NCBI GenBank assembly: GCA_038210135.1
Contig: JBBQWZ010000051.1
Span: 1 to 45,660, forward strand
Direction: 5' to 3'
DNA: 45,660 bases
DNA from: JBBQWZ01 sp038210135
GTDB taxonomy: Bacteria; Acidobacteriota; Terriglobia; Bryobacterales; Bryobacteraceae
Under the pieces are notes generated by a model. It was not told the origin of the DNA and ran no database searches. It saw nothing but the letters and a program-made list of their open reading frames with translations. Positions within the stretch are counted from its first letter, which is position 1; every line of letters begins with the position of its first letter. The position numbers were made by a program, and so were the translations under genes. This document shows positions 26,545 to 34,272 of the stretch, in pieces.

Positions 26545-28059
26545 TTAGTCGTCGGCGCGAACCCAGCCGTACGCGCCGTTCGAGCGCATGCCGCCACGAT
26601 CCTCATACTCCGCCTTGAGTTTATCGAGGCGATCCATCGTGTCGGCGGGCAGCGGATTCCGCTTCGCCTTCACGTCGATGCCATAAATCTTAGCGGCATT
26701 CAGGCCCAGAATCTTCGCCTTGTCTTCCTTCGTGATCTTCTTGTAGCCGAACTTGTCGCACATGTCATCCGAAATCTGGAAGCGGCGGAAGGCGTCGATG
26801 CACCAGCCGGGCGAGCCCCACCACAGGCAGTCGGTGCCCCAAATCACGTGGTCGGAGCCGTAGTACTTGATGTTCTTTCCGAGCCCGTGCATGCACATGA
26901 TGGGATTCGCAATCGTCAGCACGTTGAAGAAGCTGCCGATCTCGACGTTCACGTTATTCATCTTCGGATTGCGCTTCTTGATATCCATGAGGATGCTGTG
27001 CCAGCTGAAATCGCCGGTGGTCGGATCGTAGAACTTCGGATCCTTGAACTCCGGCTCGCTCGGGCCATGCTCCAGCGCCGAGTGATAAATGATGAACGTC
27101 ATGTCCGGGTTGTTTAACGCGGCTTTCTCGACGTCTTTCGGATTCGCCAAGTGGCCGAGCGTGCGCGACTGATACGAGAATCCCTTGTGGCAGGAGATGG
27201 TCTTCATGCCGCGCTTCTTCGATTCGTCATAGAACCACTGCGCGTTCTCGTCGTCCAGCTGGAAGCCGCCGCCGGACTGGCCAGGATCGGTGTGACAGTA
27301 CCACTTCCAGCTCTTGATCCCGTACATCTTCATTTCGCGTTCCATCTGTTCGAGGGTCGCGGCTTTGTCCATCTTGTTGTTGACCTTGTCCCAATAATGA
27401 TTGGGCGCGAGGTTGCCCTGGCAAACCGCGCGGACCGAACCCGAAAGATCGTTGATCTGCTTTGCCGATTGCGACATCAGCCAGCTCGGCAGAATGCCGC
27501 CGCCGCGCGATCGCCCTTCGAGAACGTTGCCCGCCGCGTCCTTATTCCGCTCGCGGCCTGGTACGCCCGAGATCACCACCATGTCGGTGTCGGAATCGAA
27601 GTACATTTCTTTGACGAAGTTCTTAAACCCATACGAATCCGCATCGTTCCTGAGGTTGAAGCCCATGTTCTTGATGAACTCGTCGTTGCGGAAATTCAGC
27701 GCGAAGCCGTTGGTGAAGTGCGCCTGAACGTCCATCACGAAGTACTCGCTCTTGGGGTACTTTTCGGCGGTCGCTTCCGGCTCGTACATCTCGATTTCAT
27801 CGACATCGAACGCCTGCCCGTACACTTTGTTGGCCGCGAGAAACGCGGTCGCGAGGCCCATCGAAGAAGCCATGAACTTACGGCGGTCCCAGCCGACCTT
27901 CTTCGCGGCTTCCGTGCCCATCTCGCCAATCAGGTGCTCGACCTTTTTCTGGTCCGCGGTCTGACGGCGCGGAATCAGTTCTTCGTTCGAAACCAGTTGC
28001 GTCGGGATGGGCGAATCCACGCCCTTACGGAAGTCGCGATCGCCTTTTTTGATCCACAT
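26545..28059 (-). CDS. Amidohydrolase-family (type 2) protein with Tat-like motif
   Basis: A 504-residue protein. A twin-arginine motif, DRRKFMASSMGLATAFLAANKVYGQ, lies about 60-85 residues from ATG 28059, so the N-terminal region is unusually long before it. The remainder is an amidohydrolase-2 TIM barrel: DVQAHFTNG near its start (an H-x-F in place of the usual H-x-H), RAVCQGNL, WKWYCHTDP, TISCHKGF, FIIYHSALEHG, NVNVEIGSFF and YGSDHVIWGTDCLWWGSPGWCIDAFRRFQ (with the usual G-T-D metal aspartate). Such proteins hydrolyse or decarboxylate aromatic or lactone substrates; the exact reaction is unknown. ATG 28059 has a gagagg site about 14 bases upstream. It stands alone between the DUF6526 and LemA operons. 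Confidence 0.85.
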   Translation of the reverse strand: MWIKKGDRDFRKGVDSPIPTQLVSNEELIPRRQTADQKKVEHLIGEMGTEAAKKVGWDRRKFMASSMGLATAFLAANKVYGQAFDVDEIEMYEPEATAEKYPKSEYFVMDVQAHFTNGFALNFRNDEFIKNMGFNLRNDADSYGFKNFVKEMYFDSDTDMVVISGVPGRERNKDAAGNVLEGRSRGGGILPSWLMSQSAKQINDLSGSVRAVCQGNLAPNHYWDKVNNKMDKAATLEQMEREMKMYGIKSWKWYCHTDPGQSGGGFQLDDENAQWFYDESKKRGMKTISCHKGFSYQSRTLGHLANPKDVEKAALNNPDMTFIIYHSALEHGPSEPEFKDPKFYDPTTGDFSWHSILMDIKKRNPKMNNVNVEIGSFFNVLTIANPIMCMHGLGKNIKYYGSDHVIWGTDCLWWGSPGWCIDAFRRFQISDDMCDKFGYKKITKEDKAKILGLNAAKIYGIDVKAKRNPLPADTMDRLDKLKAEYEDRGGMRSNGAYGWVRADD

Positions 28060-28252
28060 GGTCTTATTCCGGCCTCTCTTCGGCTGTGCGGCCTCCCACA
28101 TCGGATGGTGCGAGGGCCGAGTCTCTAACGCATAGCAATCATAGAACGGCTTGCGCCGCCTCACAACGTGGCGTCAGTAACATGTCGCTGGTACGTGATC
28201 TGTCCGGTTCTAATCACGGGCTTTTTGAGCCCAGCAGACCACGGTCCTGCGG

Positions 28253-28416
28253 AACGTTTTGGTCGAATGCGCACCGCTCGCGGTAGCCGTTGTCGCGAGC
28301 AGAATGCCGGCCGCGATCGGGATCACGCTTCTGCTGATCGCCTGTTAGCCGGAAGTATTCCAGCGCGGCGCGCGCTGCAGGTAGATCCGCTGATCGCGCT
28401 CCGACAACTGGCTTAG
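28253..28416 (+). pseudogene. C-terminal fragment of an ADOP-type ABC permease
   Basis: One frame reads NVLVECAPLAVAVVAS, then GITLLLIAC and a stop; the next frame takes over with LLAGSIPARRALQVDPLIALRQLA and a stop at 28414-28416. The ending PARRAxxVDPLxALR is the hallmark of acidobacterial duplicated orphan permeases, preceded by their last membrane helix, here split by a frameshift. The fragment ends in the 3' end of lemA, which is on the other strand, overlapping its stop codon. The remainder of this ~350-bp gap has a small hairpin (gggct-ttttg-agccc, near 28218) and nothing else I can identify. Confidence 0.6.
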
Positions 28417-28979
28417 AACTTCACTTTCGGCGGAGTGCGCGCGGCGGTTTCCGCCTTGAAGTACGCGTCGTTACGCTGGAATCCAAACATCGACGCCGCA
28501 ATGTTCTTTGGGAACAGGTCGATGTCGGTATTGTATTTCTGCACGGTCTGATTGTACTTCCGCCGTTCCTGCGCGATCTTGTTTTCGGTGTTAGCCAGCT
28601 CGTCCTGCAGGCGAATGAAGTTCGCATCGCTCTTGAGTTGCGGATAATTTTCGACGATTACGAGCAGGCGGCTAAGCGCGCCATCCAGCTTGCCGTTGGC
28701 GTCAATTTTTTCTTGAGGAGACCGTGCGCCACCGAGCTGCGCGCGCGCATCGGTCACCGCTTTCATCACGTCGAGTTCCTGTTTGGCGAAACCCTTGACG
28801 GTTTCGACCAAGTTCGGAATTAGATCCGAGCGGCGCTGTAAGACGACGTCCACTTGCGACCATGCGCCAGTGATCGCTTCGCGCTCCTGCACCAGTTCAT
28901 TCCGGTTCCCCATCAACTGGAAACCGAAAATCAGGGCGACGACTACCAAGATTCCGGCGACAATCAATCCGCTCTTCAT
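28413..28979 (-). CDS. lemA: LemA family protein
   Basis: A 188-residue LemA protein: one N-terminal membrane helix (about 3-22, SGLIVAGILVVVALIFGF), then the conserved ITGAWSQVDVVLQRRSDLIPNLVETVKGFA motif and a helical bundle ending AERRKYN-like (AQERRKYNQTVQKYNTDIDLFPKNIAASMFGF, spread over the last third) and AYFKAE. LemA proteins occur in many bacteria near TPM (YgcG) proteins; their role is unknown though envelope stress is often suggested. Here it is the last gene of the M16-TPM-nucleotidyltransferase-lemA operon, with an 85-bp gap to the nucleotidyltransferase gene. Confidence 0.93.
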   Translation of the reverse strand: MKSGLIVAGILVVVALIFGFQLMGNRNELVQEREAITGAWSQVDVVLQRRSDLIPNLVETVKGFAKQELDVMKAVTDARAQLGGARSPQEKIDANGKLDGALSRLLVIVENYPQLKSDANFIRLQDELANTENKIAQERRKYNQTVQKYNTDIDLFPKNIAASMFGFQRNDAYFKAETAARTPPKVKF

Positions 28980-29064
28980 GTTCTTCCCTCAGGCTTTCTT
29001 CTTGACCAGGATGCTACGCCGCGTCACTCAAAAACAAGCGGCGTTCGCGCCGGCCGGATTTCGT

Positions 29065-29766
29065 TCAAAGCTGATCGGCGTGGCGAACCATCGCCTCGAT
29101 CGTTTTCAAATACTCGGCAAACAGAGTTTGCGCATCGACGCCGGAAGCCGCTTTCGTTTCCCGAACGTCCAGCAACCGGCTCAACGGTTCGGTGTCGATT
29201 TTCAACCGGGTATGCAACTGCGCAACGACTTCACGTCGCCGGTATTCGACCGTCGCTCCGCTCGCCAGCAGCAAGTGCCTGCCGAGCACGCAAAACGTCG
29301 TCACGGACTCCGCACAGAGGTGCAGCAGCTTCGCCGGGTCGGACAGGATCGCCGCCGCTTTCTGCCGCAGCCGCAATAAATTCACGCGCAGTTCGCGCTC
29401 GAGAATCGTGCGATGGTGGGTGTGCTCGATCTTGAGATCCGCGATCAGATCCGGGCCATACAAAACCTTTCGCCGCTCGCTCATATCGCGAAATTCGAGC
29501 GGAAAGCTATCCGCGGAGTGATGGACTTCTTCTTCCGAAAGCAGCAGCGGAGCGGGATGCCCCAGCGCGCTCCACCAGCTCCAGACCGGCTCCGCCTGGC
29601 TCAGTTCAACGGGCGTAATCTGCTTCAGTACGCACACCACGTTCAAGTCGGAAAAGCCCGCGTCGCGTTCGCCGGTCGCGCCGGAGCCATACAAAATGAC
29701 GCTGACGAGCGAGGTGTGGAACGCACCCTGGAGACGTTCGAGAAGATCTGTGAGTTGCTGTTGCAT
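29065..29766 (-). CDS. Nucleotidyltransferase-fold protein (pol beta superfamily)
   Basis: A 233-residue protein. The first 70 residues show the minimal nucleotidyltransferase motif: VSVILYGSGATGERDAGFSDLNVVCVL. The GS is followed by D-x-N where catalytic members have D-x-D, so one metal ligand is replaced. The remainder (about 90-230) is alpha-helical (RTILERELRVNLLRLRQKAAAI, then SVTTFCVLGRHLLLASGA), like the helical partners of HEPN/antitoxin-type nucleotidyltransferases. It lies 6 bp after the TPM gene and upstream of lemA, an unusual place: LemA and TPM genes are normally adjacent. The function is not predictable from sequence. Confidence 0.78.
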   Translation of the reverse strand: MQQQLTDLLERLQGAFHTSLVSVILYGSGATGERDAGFSDLNVVCVLKQITPVELSQAEPVWSWWSALGHPAPLLLSEEEVHHSADSFPLEFRDMSERRKVLYGPDLIADLKIEHTHHRTILERELRVNLLRLRQKAAAILSDPAKLLHLCAESVTTFCVLGRHLLLASGATVEYRRREVVAQLHTRLKIDTEPLSRLLDVRETKAASGVDAQTLFAEYLKTIEAMVRHADQL

Positions 29767-29772
29767 GAGTGC

Positions 29773-30561
29773 CTACCAGTCCGAGGAAGCGCCGCCGCCG
29801 CCGGAGTCGCCTCCGCCGAAGCCGCCAAATCCGCCGCCCGAACCGCCACCGCCGCCACCAAATCCGCCGCCCGACCACCCGCCGCCACCACCGCCCCCGC
29901 GTGACAACAGGTTACCGAGAATCAGGCCAGGGAGAAATCCGCCGCCGCCTCGTCCGCTGCCTCCGCCGCGCGACATCAGAAAGAAGATGACGGCGAAAAT
30001 GATGATCGGCCAGATCGGGAGTCCGCCCGGCTGACTTCGCGAGCGCGTCCGCGGGCGGACCACTTCCGGAACGTCGATCGCAACACCCTTCGCCTCCGCG
30101 ATCTTTGCGGCCAGCTGTTGCGCGACCGACAGGACCGCCGCGCCATAGCTGCCTTGCTGCAAGGTCGGCCGCACGCTGCGCTGGACTTCGCCGGCAAAAC
30201 TGGCGCTGATCAGCGGTTCGACGCCGTAGCCGAGTTCGACCCGCTGCTTGCGTTCCTTGATCGCCAGCAGGTACAGCAGGCCTTCGTCTTTGCCTTTTTT
30301 GCCGACGCCCCATTGGCGAAACAGATCGCCGGAGATGTTGTCGATGCTGTCGTCTTCGAGCGACGGGATGGTGACGATCGCGATCTGGACGCCGGTCGAT
30401 TGCTCCAGTTGTGCCGCGAACAATTCGATCTTCTGCGCAGACGCCGCGTCGAGCACGTTCGCGAAATCGTTGACGTAGCCGCGCGTTTTTAGGGTTTTGA
30501 CGTCCAGGCCCAAGAGGGCCGGAACCAGCAGAAGTCCGCTGAGTAGGATTTTCGCTATCAC
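29773..30561 (-). CDS. TPM-domain protein (YgcG family) with glycine-rich tail
   Basis: A 262-residue envelope protein. A signal peptide (about 1-19, ILLSGLLLVPALLGL) precedes the TPM domain (about 25-165): GYVNDFANVLDAASAQKIE, VQIAIVTIPSLEDDSIDN, GVGKKGKDEGLLYLLAIKERKQRVELGYGVEPLI. A membrane helix follows (about 183-199, PIWPIIIFAVIFFLM), then a Gly/Ser-rich tail (about 200-262) ending GGASSDW. TPM domains belong to the group once called Psb32/thylakoid phosphatases. The gene starts inside the last codons of the M16 protease gene (4-bp overlap). Confidence 0.93.
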   Translation of the reverse strand: MIAKILLSGLLLVPALLGLDVKTLKTRGYVNDFANVLDAASAQKIELFAAQLEQSTGVQIAIVTIPSLEDDSIDNISGDLFRQWGVGKKGKDEGLLYLLAIKERKQRVELGYGVEPLISASFAGEVQRSVRPTLQQGSYGAAVLSVAQQLAAKIAEAKGVAIDVPEVVRPRTRSRSQPGGLPIWPIIIFAVIFFLMSRGGGSGRGGGGFLPGLILGNLLSRGGGGGGGWSGGGFGGGGGGSGGGFGGFGGGDSGGGGASSDW

Positions 30562-31856
30562 CGACGCATCAGATCGCCGCGCGTCAATTTGAAGCCGTCC
30601 AGTTTTCCGAGCATCGCGAGCGCCATGTTCTTCGGATCGAAGAAGCGCTGCGCCATGCCCTGGACTTCCTCGGCCGTGACACGTTCGACGCCATCCAGCA
30701 TTTCATCGATCGAGAAGAAGCGGCCAAAGAACAATTCCTGGCGCGCCAGGTTGCCCATCCGGCTCGAAGTGGATTCGAGCCCGAGCACGAGCGAACCCTT
30801 CATATTGTCCTTCGCGCGGCGCAGTTCCTCGGCGGGAACCGGCGTTTCCTGCATCGCGCGGAGTTCAACGAGAATGCAGTCGATCACCTTGTTCGCCGAC
30901 TTCAGCGACGTACCCGCGTACACCGCCATGCAGCCGCAATCGCGGTACATGCTAAGTTCCGACATCACCGAATACGCCAGACCCTGACGCTCGCGGATGT
31001 TCTGGAACAGCCGCGAACTCATGCCGCCACCCAGAATCGTATTCAGCAGGTAGCAGGCGAAGCGCGACGTATCCGAAATCGGGACCGCCGGAACCGCCAT
31101 GTACAAATGGACCTGCTCGAGCGATTGCTTATCGCGGAACAGCAGCGGAGCATGCGGCGTCGGAACGACATCCTTGCGCTTTGAAGTCCGCTTTTTCAAC
31201 TTGTCGAAATGCTCGCCGGTTAGATCGACGAGTTGCTTGTGCCGCAGATTGCCCGCCGCCGTCACCAGCACGTTCGAGGGCGCGTAGGTTTCGCGGTAAT
31301 AGCGCATCACGGAATCGCGCGAGAAGCTGTTGATCGATTCCTTCGTTCCGAGGATCGACCGCCCCAGCGCGTGACCGCGCCAGAAATTCCGCGTGAACAT
31401 TTCGTGCAGAACGTATTCCGGAGTGTCGTGCTCCATCTTCAGTTCTTCGAGGATGACGCCCTTTTCCTTTCGGATATCGTCGGCGGCGAACTTCGGATTC
31501 AGCACCAGGTCGGCAAGAATATCGACTGCCTTGGGCAGATGCTCGTCGAGCACCTTCACGTTGTAGCTGACCAATTCTTTCGACGTGAACGCGTCGAGAC
31601 CGCCGCCGATCGAATCGGCTTCTTTGGCGATCTGCTCGGCGGTCCGCCGCTTCGAACCTTTGAATAGCATGTGCTCGATGAAATGGGACAGGCCATTTTC
31701 CTCGAGCGTTTCGCTGCGGGACCCGCTCCCGATCCAGACGCCGACCGAGGTGCTGCGGACGTGCGGCATATATTCGGAGATGATGCGCACGCCGTTCGGA
31801 AGGTGCGTCGTTTCGATCTCGCGAGGCTTACGAATAGACTTCATCAATATCTTCAT
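30558..31856 (-). CDS. M16 family zinc protease (processing-peptidase type)
   Basis: A 432-residue metalloprotease. The inverted zinc motif HxxEH is H58-F-I-E-H62 (GLSHFIEHMLFKGSKRRTA) and the downstream glutamate is in the ILEELKMEHDTP region. The C-terminal half has the arginine/tyrosine-type M16 features GGGMSSRLFQNIRERQGLAYSV. Size and pattern match the bacterial homologues of mitochondrial processing peptidase; they work in the periplasm or cytosol on short peptides. ATG 31856 is preferred (ATG 31844 also possible); upstream residues to 31910 look non-coding. It heads the operon with TPM, nucleotidyltransferase and lemA and is divergent from rlmN, 75 bp away. Confidence 0.93.
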   Translation of the reverse strand: MKILMKSIRKPREIETTHLPNGVRIISEYMPHVRSTSVGVWIGSGSRSETLEENGLSHFIEHMLFKGSKRRTAEQIAKEADSIGGGLDAFTSKELVSYNVKVLDEHLPKAVDILADLVLNPKFAADDIRKEKGVILEELKMEHDTPEYVLHEMFTRNFWRGHALGRSILGTKESINSFSRDSVMRYYRETYAPSNVLVTAAGNLRHKQLVDLTGEHFDKLKKRTSKRKDVVPTPHAPLLFRDKQSLEQVHLYMAVPAVPISDTSRFACYLLNTILGGGMSSRLFQNIRERQGLAYSVMSELSMYRDCGCMAVYAGTSLKSANKVIDCILVELRAMQETPVPAEELRRAKDNMKGSLVLGLESTSSRMGNLARQELFFGRFFSIDEMLDGVERVTAEEVQGMAQRFFDPKNMALAMLGKLDGFKLTRGDLMRR

Positions 31857-31931
31857 TGTATCGCGGACGTCCAGTTGAGCCGCTTCTTGCAAACCGAATC
31901 GGTCGGGCACCCCGGTGTTAACCTAATATGG

Positions 31932-32987
31932 ATGCCGCAAGTGCTAGTAGGTATGGAACTTGCCGAGATCCAAGAAGCATTGGGGGCTTCCTGGCCGGCT
32001 TTCCGCGCACGGCAACTCTACGACGCCGTCTACCGGCGTAAGGCTTCCGAATTTGCGGACCTGACCGAGTTTCCGAAGCCCTTACGCGCCGAACTCGCGG
32101 ACCGCCTTCCGTTCGGTCTGCCTGAATCCAAGACCGTTTATGATTCCGTGGACGGCACGCGCCGCTACCTATTAACGCTAGGCGACGGCAAGACCGTCGA
32201 GACCGTTCTGATGCCCGAAGACAAGCGGAATACGTTCTGCATTTCGAGCCAGGTCGGATGTCCAGTGGACTGCCAATTCTGTTTGACAGCGAAGATGGGC
32301 CTCGAACGGAATCTGACCGCGGGCGAGATCGTCGGCCAGATCCTGTACGTCGGCCGCGTCAACGGACTCCTCCACGAACTCGATCGTATCAACGTCGTCA
32401 TGATGGGCCAGGGCGAGCCGCTGCTGAATCTTCCCCAAGTCCTGAAAGCGACGCGCATCCTGCTCGACAAGAACGGTGTCGGCCTTTCGCCGCGCCGCGT
32501 GACGTTGTCCACCTCGGGGATAATTCCGAAAATTTACGAACTCGCGCAAGCGGAAATTCGTCCGAAGCTGGCCATTTCGCTGAATGCATCGACTGAAGAG
32601 CAGCGGCAGCAGCTGATGCCGATCACGCGCAAGTATCATTTGAAGGACTTGATCGAAGCCTGCCGCGTGTATCCGCTGCGGTCCTGGGAGAGGTTGACCT
32701 TTGAATACGTCCTACTCGGCGGAGTGAACGATTCCGACGCCGACGCAAAGCGCGTGGTCCGCCTGCTCGCGCCAATCAACTGCAAAGTGAACCTGATCGC
32801 GTTGAATCCCGGGCCAGGGATTCCATATGAAACTCCGTCGCCCGAACGCGTCGCCAGCTTTCAAGAGATCGTGCGGCATTCCATGCCGTGCTTCCTCCGC
32901 AAGCCGCGCGGACTCGATATCTACGCCGCTTGCGGTCAACTGCAGCGCATGACGGCGGAAGAGGATCTGGTCCAGATTCCGACGTAA
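31932..32987 (+). CDS. rlmN: Dual-specificity 23S rRNA/tRNA methyltransferase RlmN
   Basis: RlmN is a radical SAM enzyme that makes m2A2503 in 23S rRNA and m2A37 in some tRNAs. The 351-residue protein starts LVGMELAEIQEALG, has the iron-sulfur motif C110-PVD-C114-QF-C117, the GQGEPLLN substrate loop, TLSTSGIIPKIYELA, LAISLNAS, FEYVLLGGVND and, at the end, LRKPRGLDIYAACGQL, where the cysteine of ACGQL is the catalytic one. The start is ATG 31932 because LVGM aligns with the conserved N-terminus; ATG 31953 is the alternative. The gene is divergent from the M16 operon and convergent with the YihY gene, with 10 bp between stops. Confidence 0.95.
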   Translation: MPQVLVGMELAEIQEALGASWPAFRARQLYDAVYRRKASEFADLTEFPKPLRAELADRLPFGLPESKTVYDSVDGTRRYLLTLGDGKTVETVLMPEDKRNTFCISSQVGCPVDCQFCLTAKMGLERNLTAGEIVGQILYVGRVNGLLHELDRINVVMMGQGEPLLNLPQVLKATRILLDKNGVGLSPRRVTLSTSGIIPKIYELAQAEIRPKLAISLNASTEEQRQQLMPITRKYHLKDLIEACRVYPLRSWERLTFEYVLLGGVNDSDADAKRVVRLLAPINCKVNLIALNPGPGIPYETPSPERVASFQEIVRHSMPCFLRKPRGLDIYAACGQLQRMTAEEDLVQIPT

Positions 32988-32996
32988 CGGAAAGAT

Positions 32997-33893
32997 CTAC
33001 GTGACGCCCGTGAGAATGGTCTTCTCGCGGATCGCATTGTACTCGCATCCCATGAAAGCGATGATGGCGAGCACATACTGCCAAACCAACAAAGCGATGA
33101 CCGCGCCGATGCTTCCGTACATGACGTTGTAATTCGCGATGTTCCGCACGTACCACGCGAAGATGATCGTCGCGGCCAACCATAGGATCGTGGACAGCAC
33201 CGCGCCCGGCCACACGCGCGCAAGCGACTGCCTGCGATTGGGTCCGAAATAATAGGTAATGATCGACGCCGTCACGATCGCCGCGAACGCCAGCACGTAG
33301 CGCAAAATAATCGCAATCGACGCTACTGGACCTGTCCATGACGCGCCTTCCGGGATGAGCTTCAGCCACAACAGGGCATTTTGCTCGACACGCTGGCCGA
33401 GAAGGATCAGCGTCGAGGCGCCGATTACGGGGATGGCTGCTGAGAACACGATCAGCAAGGCGACGCCGCGAGCCTTGAGAAACGAACGTCCGGTAGGAAT
33501 TCTGTAGACCGCTTGAAACCCTTCCATCAGGCTCAGGACGGCGCCGGAGGCCGCCCATGCCGAAAGGATGACGGCGACCACGATCAGCCATTTCGGCTGT
33601 TTTCCTTGCGCGACGAAATGCGAGAGGACAAGATTTTCAGTGCCCGGCGGAAGCGCTTCGGTCAACAATTTCGAGATGATCGGCGACACGTCCACCAGTT
33701 GCGCTTGGACCAGAACGGTTGCCAGCGAGGTCAACACCGGGAAGAACGACAACAGCGCCGAGTAGGCCACGCCCTTTGCGATTCCCAAGCAGCCGTCGTC
33801 GAAGAGCGCGACCGCGGCCGTCTGGAGTTGCCACCACACCCGGCCCCAATAGCCCGGTTGCATGATGTAAATACGCGGTCCGGTGTACGCCAT
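32997..33893 (-). CDS. YihY/BrkB-family membrane protein
   Basis: A 298-residue multipass membrane protein of the YihY/BrkB (formerly RNase BN) family. It shows the family patches DDGCLGIAKGVAYSALLSFFPVLTSL, AWAASGAVLSLMEGFQAVYRIPTGRSFLKARGVAL and, near the end, WYVRNIANYNVMYGSIGAVIALLVWQYV. Six membrane helices can be placed (about 45-65, 108-130, 150-172, 195-215, 228-250, 262-285). The function is not known. ATG 33893 is the longest start; ATG 33863 is as likely and leaves the first membrane part intact. The gene is divergent from the lysine operon. Confidence 0.9.
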   Translation of the reverse strand: MAYTGPRIYIMQPGYWGRVWWQLQTAAVALFDDGCLGIAKGVAYSALLSFFPVLTSLATVLVQAQLVDVSPIISKLLTEALPPGTENLVLSHFVAQGKQPKWLIVVAVILSAWAASGAVLSLMEGFQAVYRIPTGRSFLKARGVALLIVFSAAIPVIGASTLILLGQRVEQNALLWLKLIPEGASWTGPVASIAIILRYVLAFAAIVTASIITYYFGPNRRQSLARVWPGAVLSTILWLAATIIFAWYVRNIANYNVMYGSIGAVIALLVWQYVLAIIAFMGCEYNAIREKTILTGVT

Positions 33894-33941
33894 TCGGTTC
33901 TTATATGAGGTTAGCTGACTGTATCCCGTTATGACTTTCTG

Positions 33942-33951
33942 AACGATCGTT
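33942..33951. promoter_or_regulatory. Perfect 10-bp palindrome in the yihY-lysine operon intergenic region
   Basis: aacgatcgtt is a perfect dyad about 50 bp upstream of the inferred start of the lysine operon transcript. It could be an operator; no other copy was noticed in the window. Confidence 0.25.
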
Positions 33952-33987
33952 AAGTTACGGTAATTGCCCGGCAGCGTGGCTCGCTCA

Positions 33988-33996
33988 TGCTATCCT
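33988..33996 (+). promoter_or_regulatory. Extended -10 promoter of the lysine operon
   Basis: TGCTATCCT is an extended -10 element; the match to TATAAT is 4/6. A weak -35 (ttgccc, 33964-33969) is 21 bases away, longer than ideal. Transcription would start at about 34003, exactly where the lysine riboswitch begins, which supports the call. Confidence 0.5.
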
Positions 33997-34002
33997 GATT
34001 CT

Positions 34003-34193
34003 TCTGATAGAGGCGCGGAGGCCATCAGTAGCGGCGTTGCAGTCCCGGCGGAATCCGGAAACGCGGTGAAAGGGGCAAGCAGTATCCTCCGCCGAAACTG
34101 GCATCGTGGGCCCGCCGCGGCGCTGGTTGGTGACGCCGGCTAATACCGGCCCATTGTCGTTCGAAGCATGGCTTCGAATGGAGAGCTATTGGG
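34003..34193 (+). ncRNA. Lysine riboswitch (L-box)
   Basis: The leader matches the L-box consensus element by element: gatAGAGGCGCG (from 34006), the AGTA loop (34027-34030), GTGAAAGGGG (34066-34075), CCGCCGAA (34089-34096) and CGCTGG (34121-34126), then the hairpins gccgg-ctaata-ccggc (34135-34150) and ttcgaagc-atg-gcttcgaa (34160-34178). P1 closes with GATAG (34006-34010) against CTATT (34186-34190). The L-box binds free lysine and switches off downstream genes. It lies directly upstream of the M20 peptidase and the dap operon, as expected. The expression platform is uncertain: no T-rich terminator follows, but TGTCTC (34227-34232) can pair with GAGACA (34264-34269), covering the weak ribosome site of the M20 gene, so control may be on translation. 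Confidence 0.88.
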
Positions 34194-34272
34194 CGGCACG
34201 GCACTTCCAGTCTTCGCTTCCCGCACTGTCTCTCCCTCGCTCTTGGGCTGTTTTGGCGTTGACGAGACACAA

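Noticed and set aside
27151..28128. 325-codon plus-strand frame opposite the amidohydrolase gene
   Set aside because: Composition of a shadow frame, and the opposite strand carries a recognised protein.
28200..28240. Terminator of the lemA operon (gggct-ttttg-agccc)
   Set aside because: The stem is only 5 bp and no T run follows on the minus strand.
34168..34272. N-terminal extension of the M20 peptidase from ATG 34168
   Set aside because: That ATG lies in the loop of a riboswitch hairpin; the extra residues are not peptidase-like and the riboswitch P1 strand would be inside the coding region.
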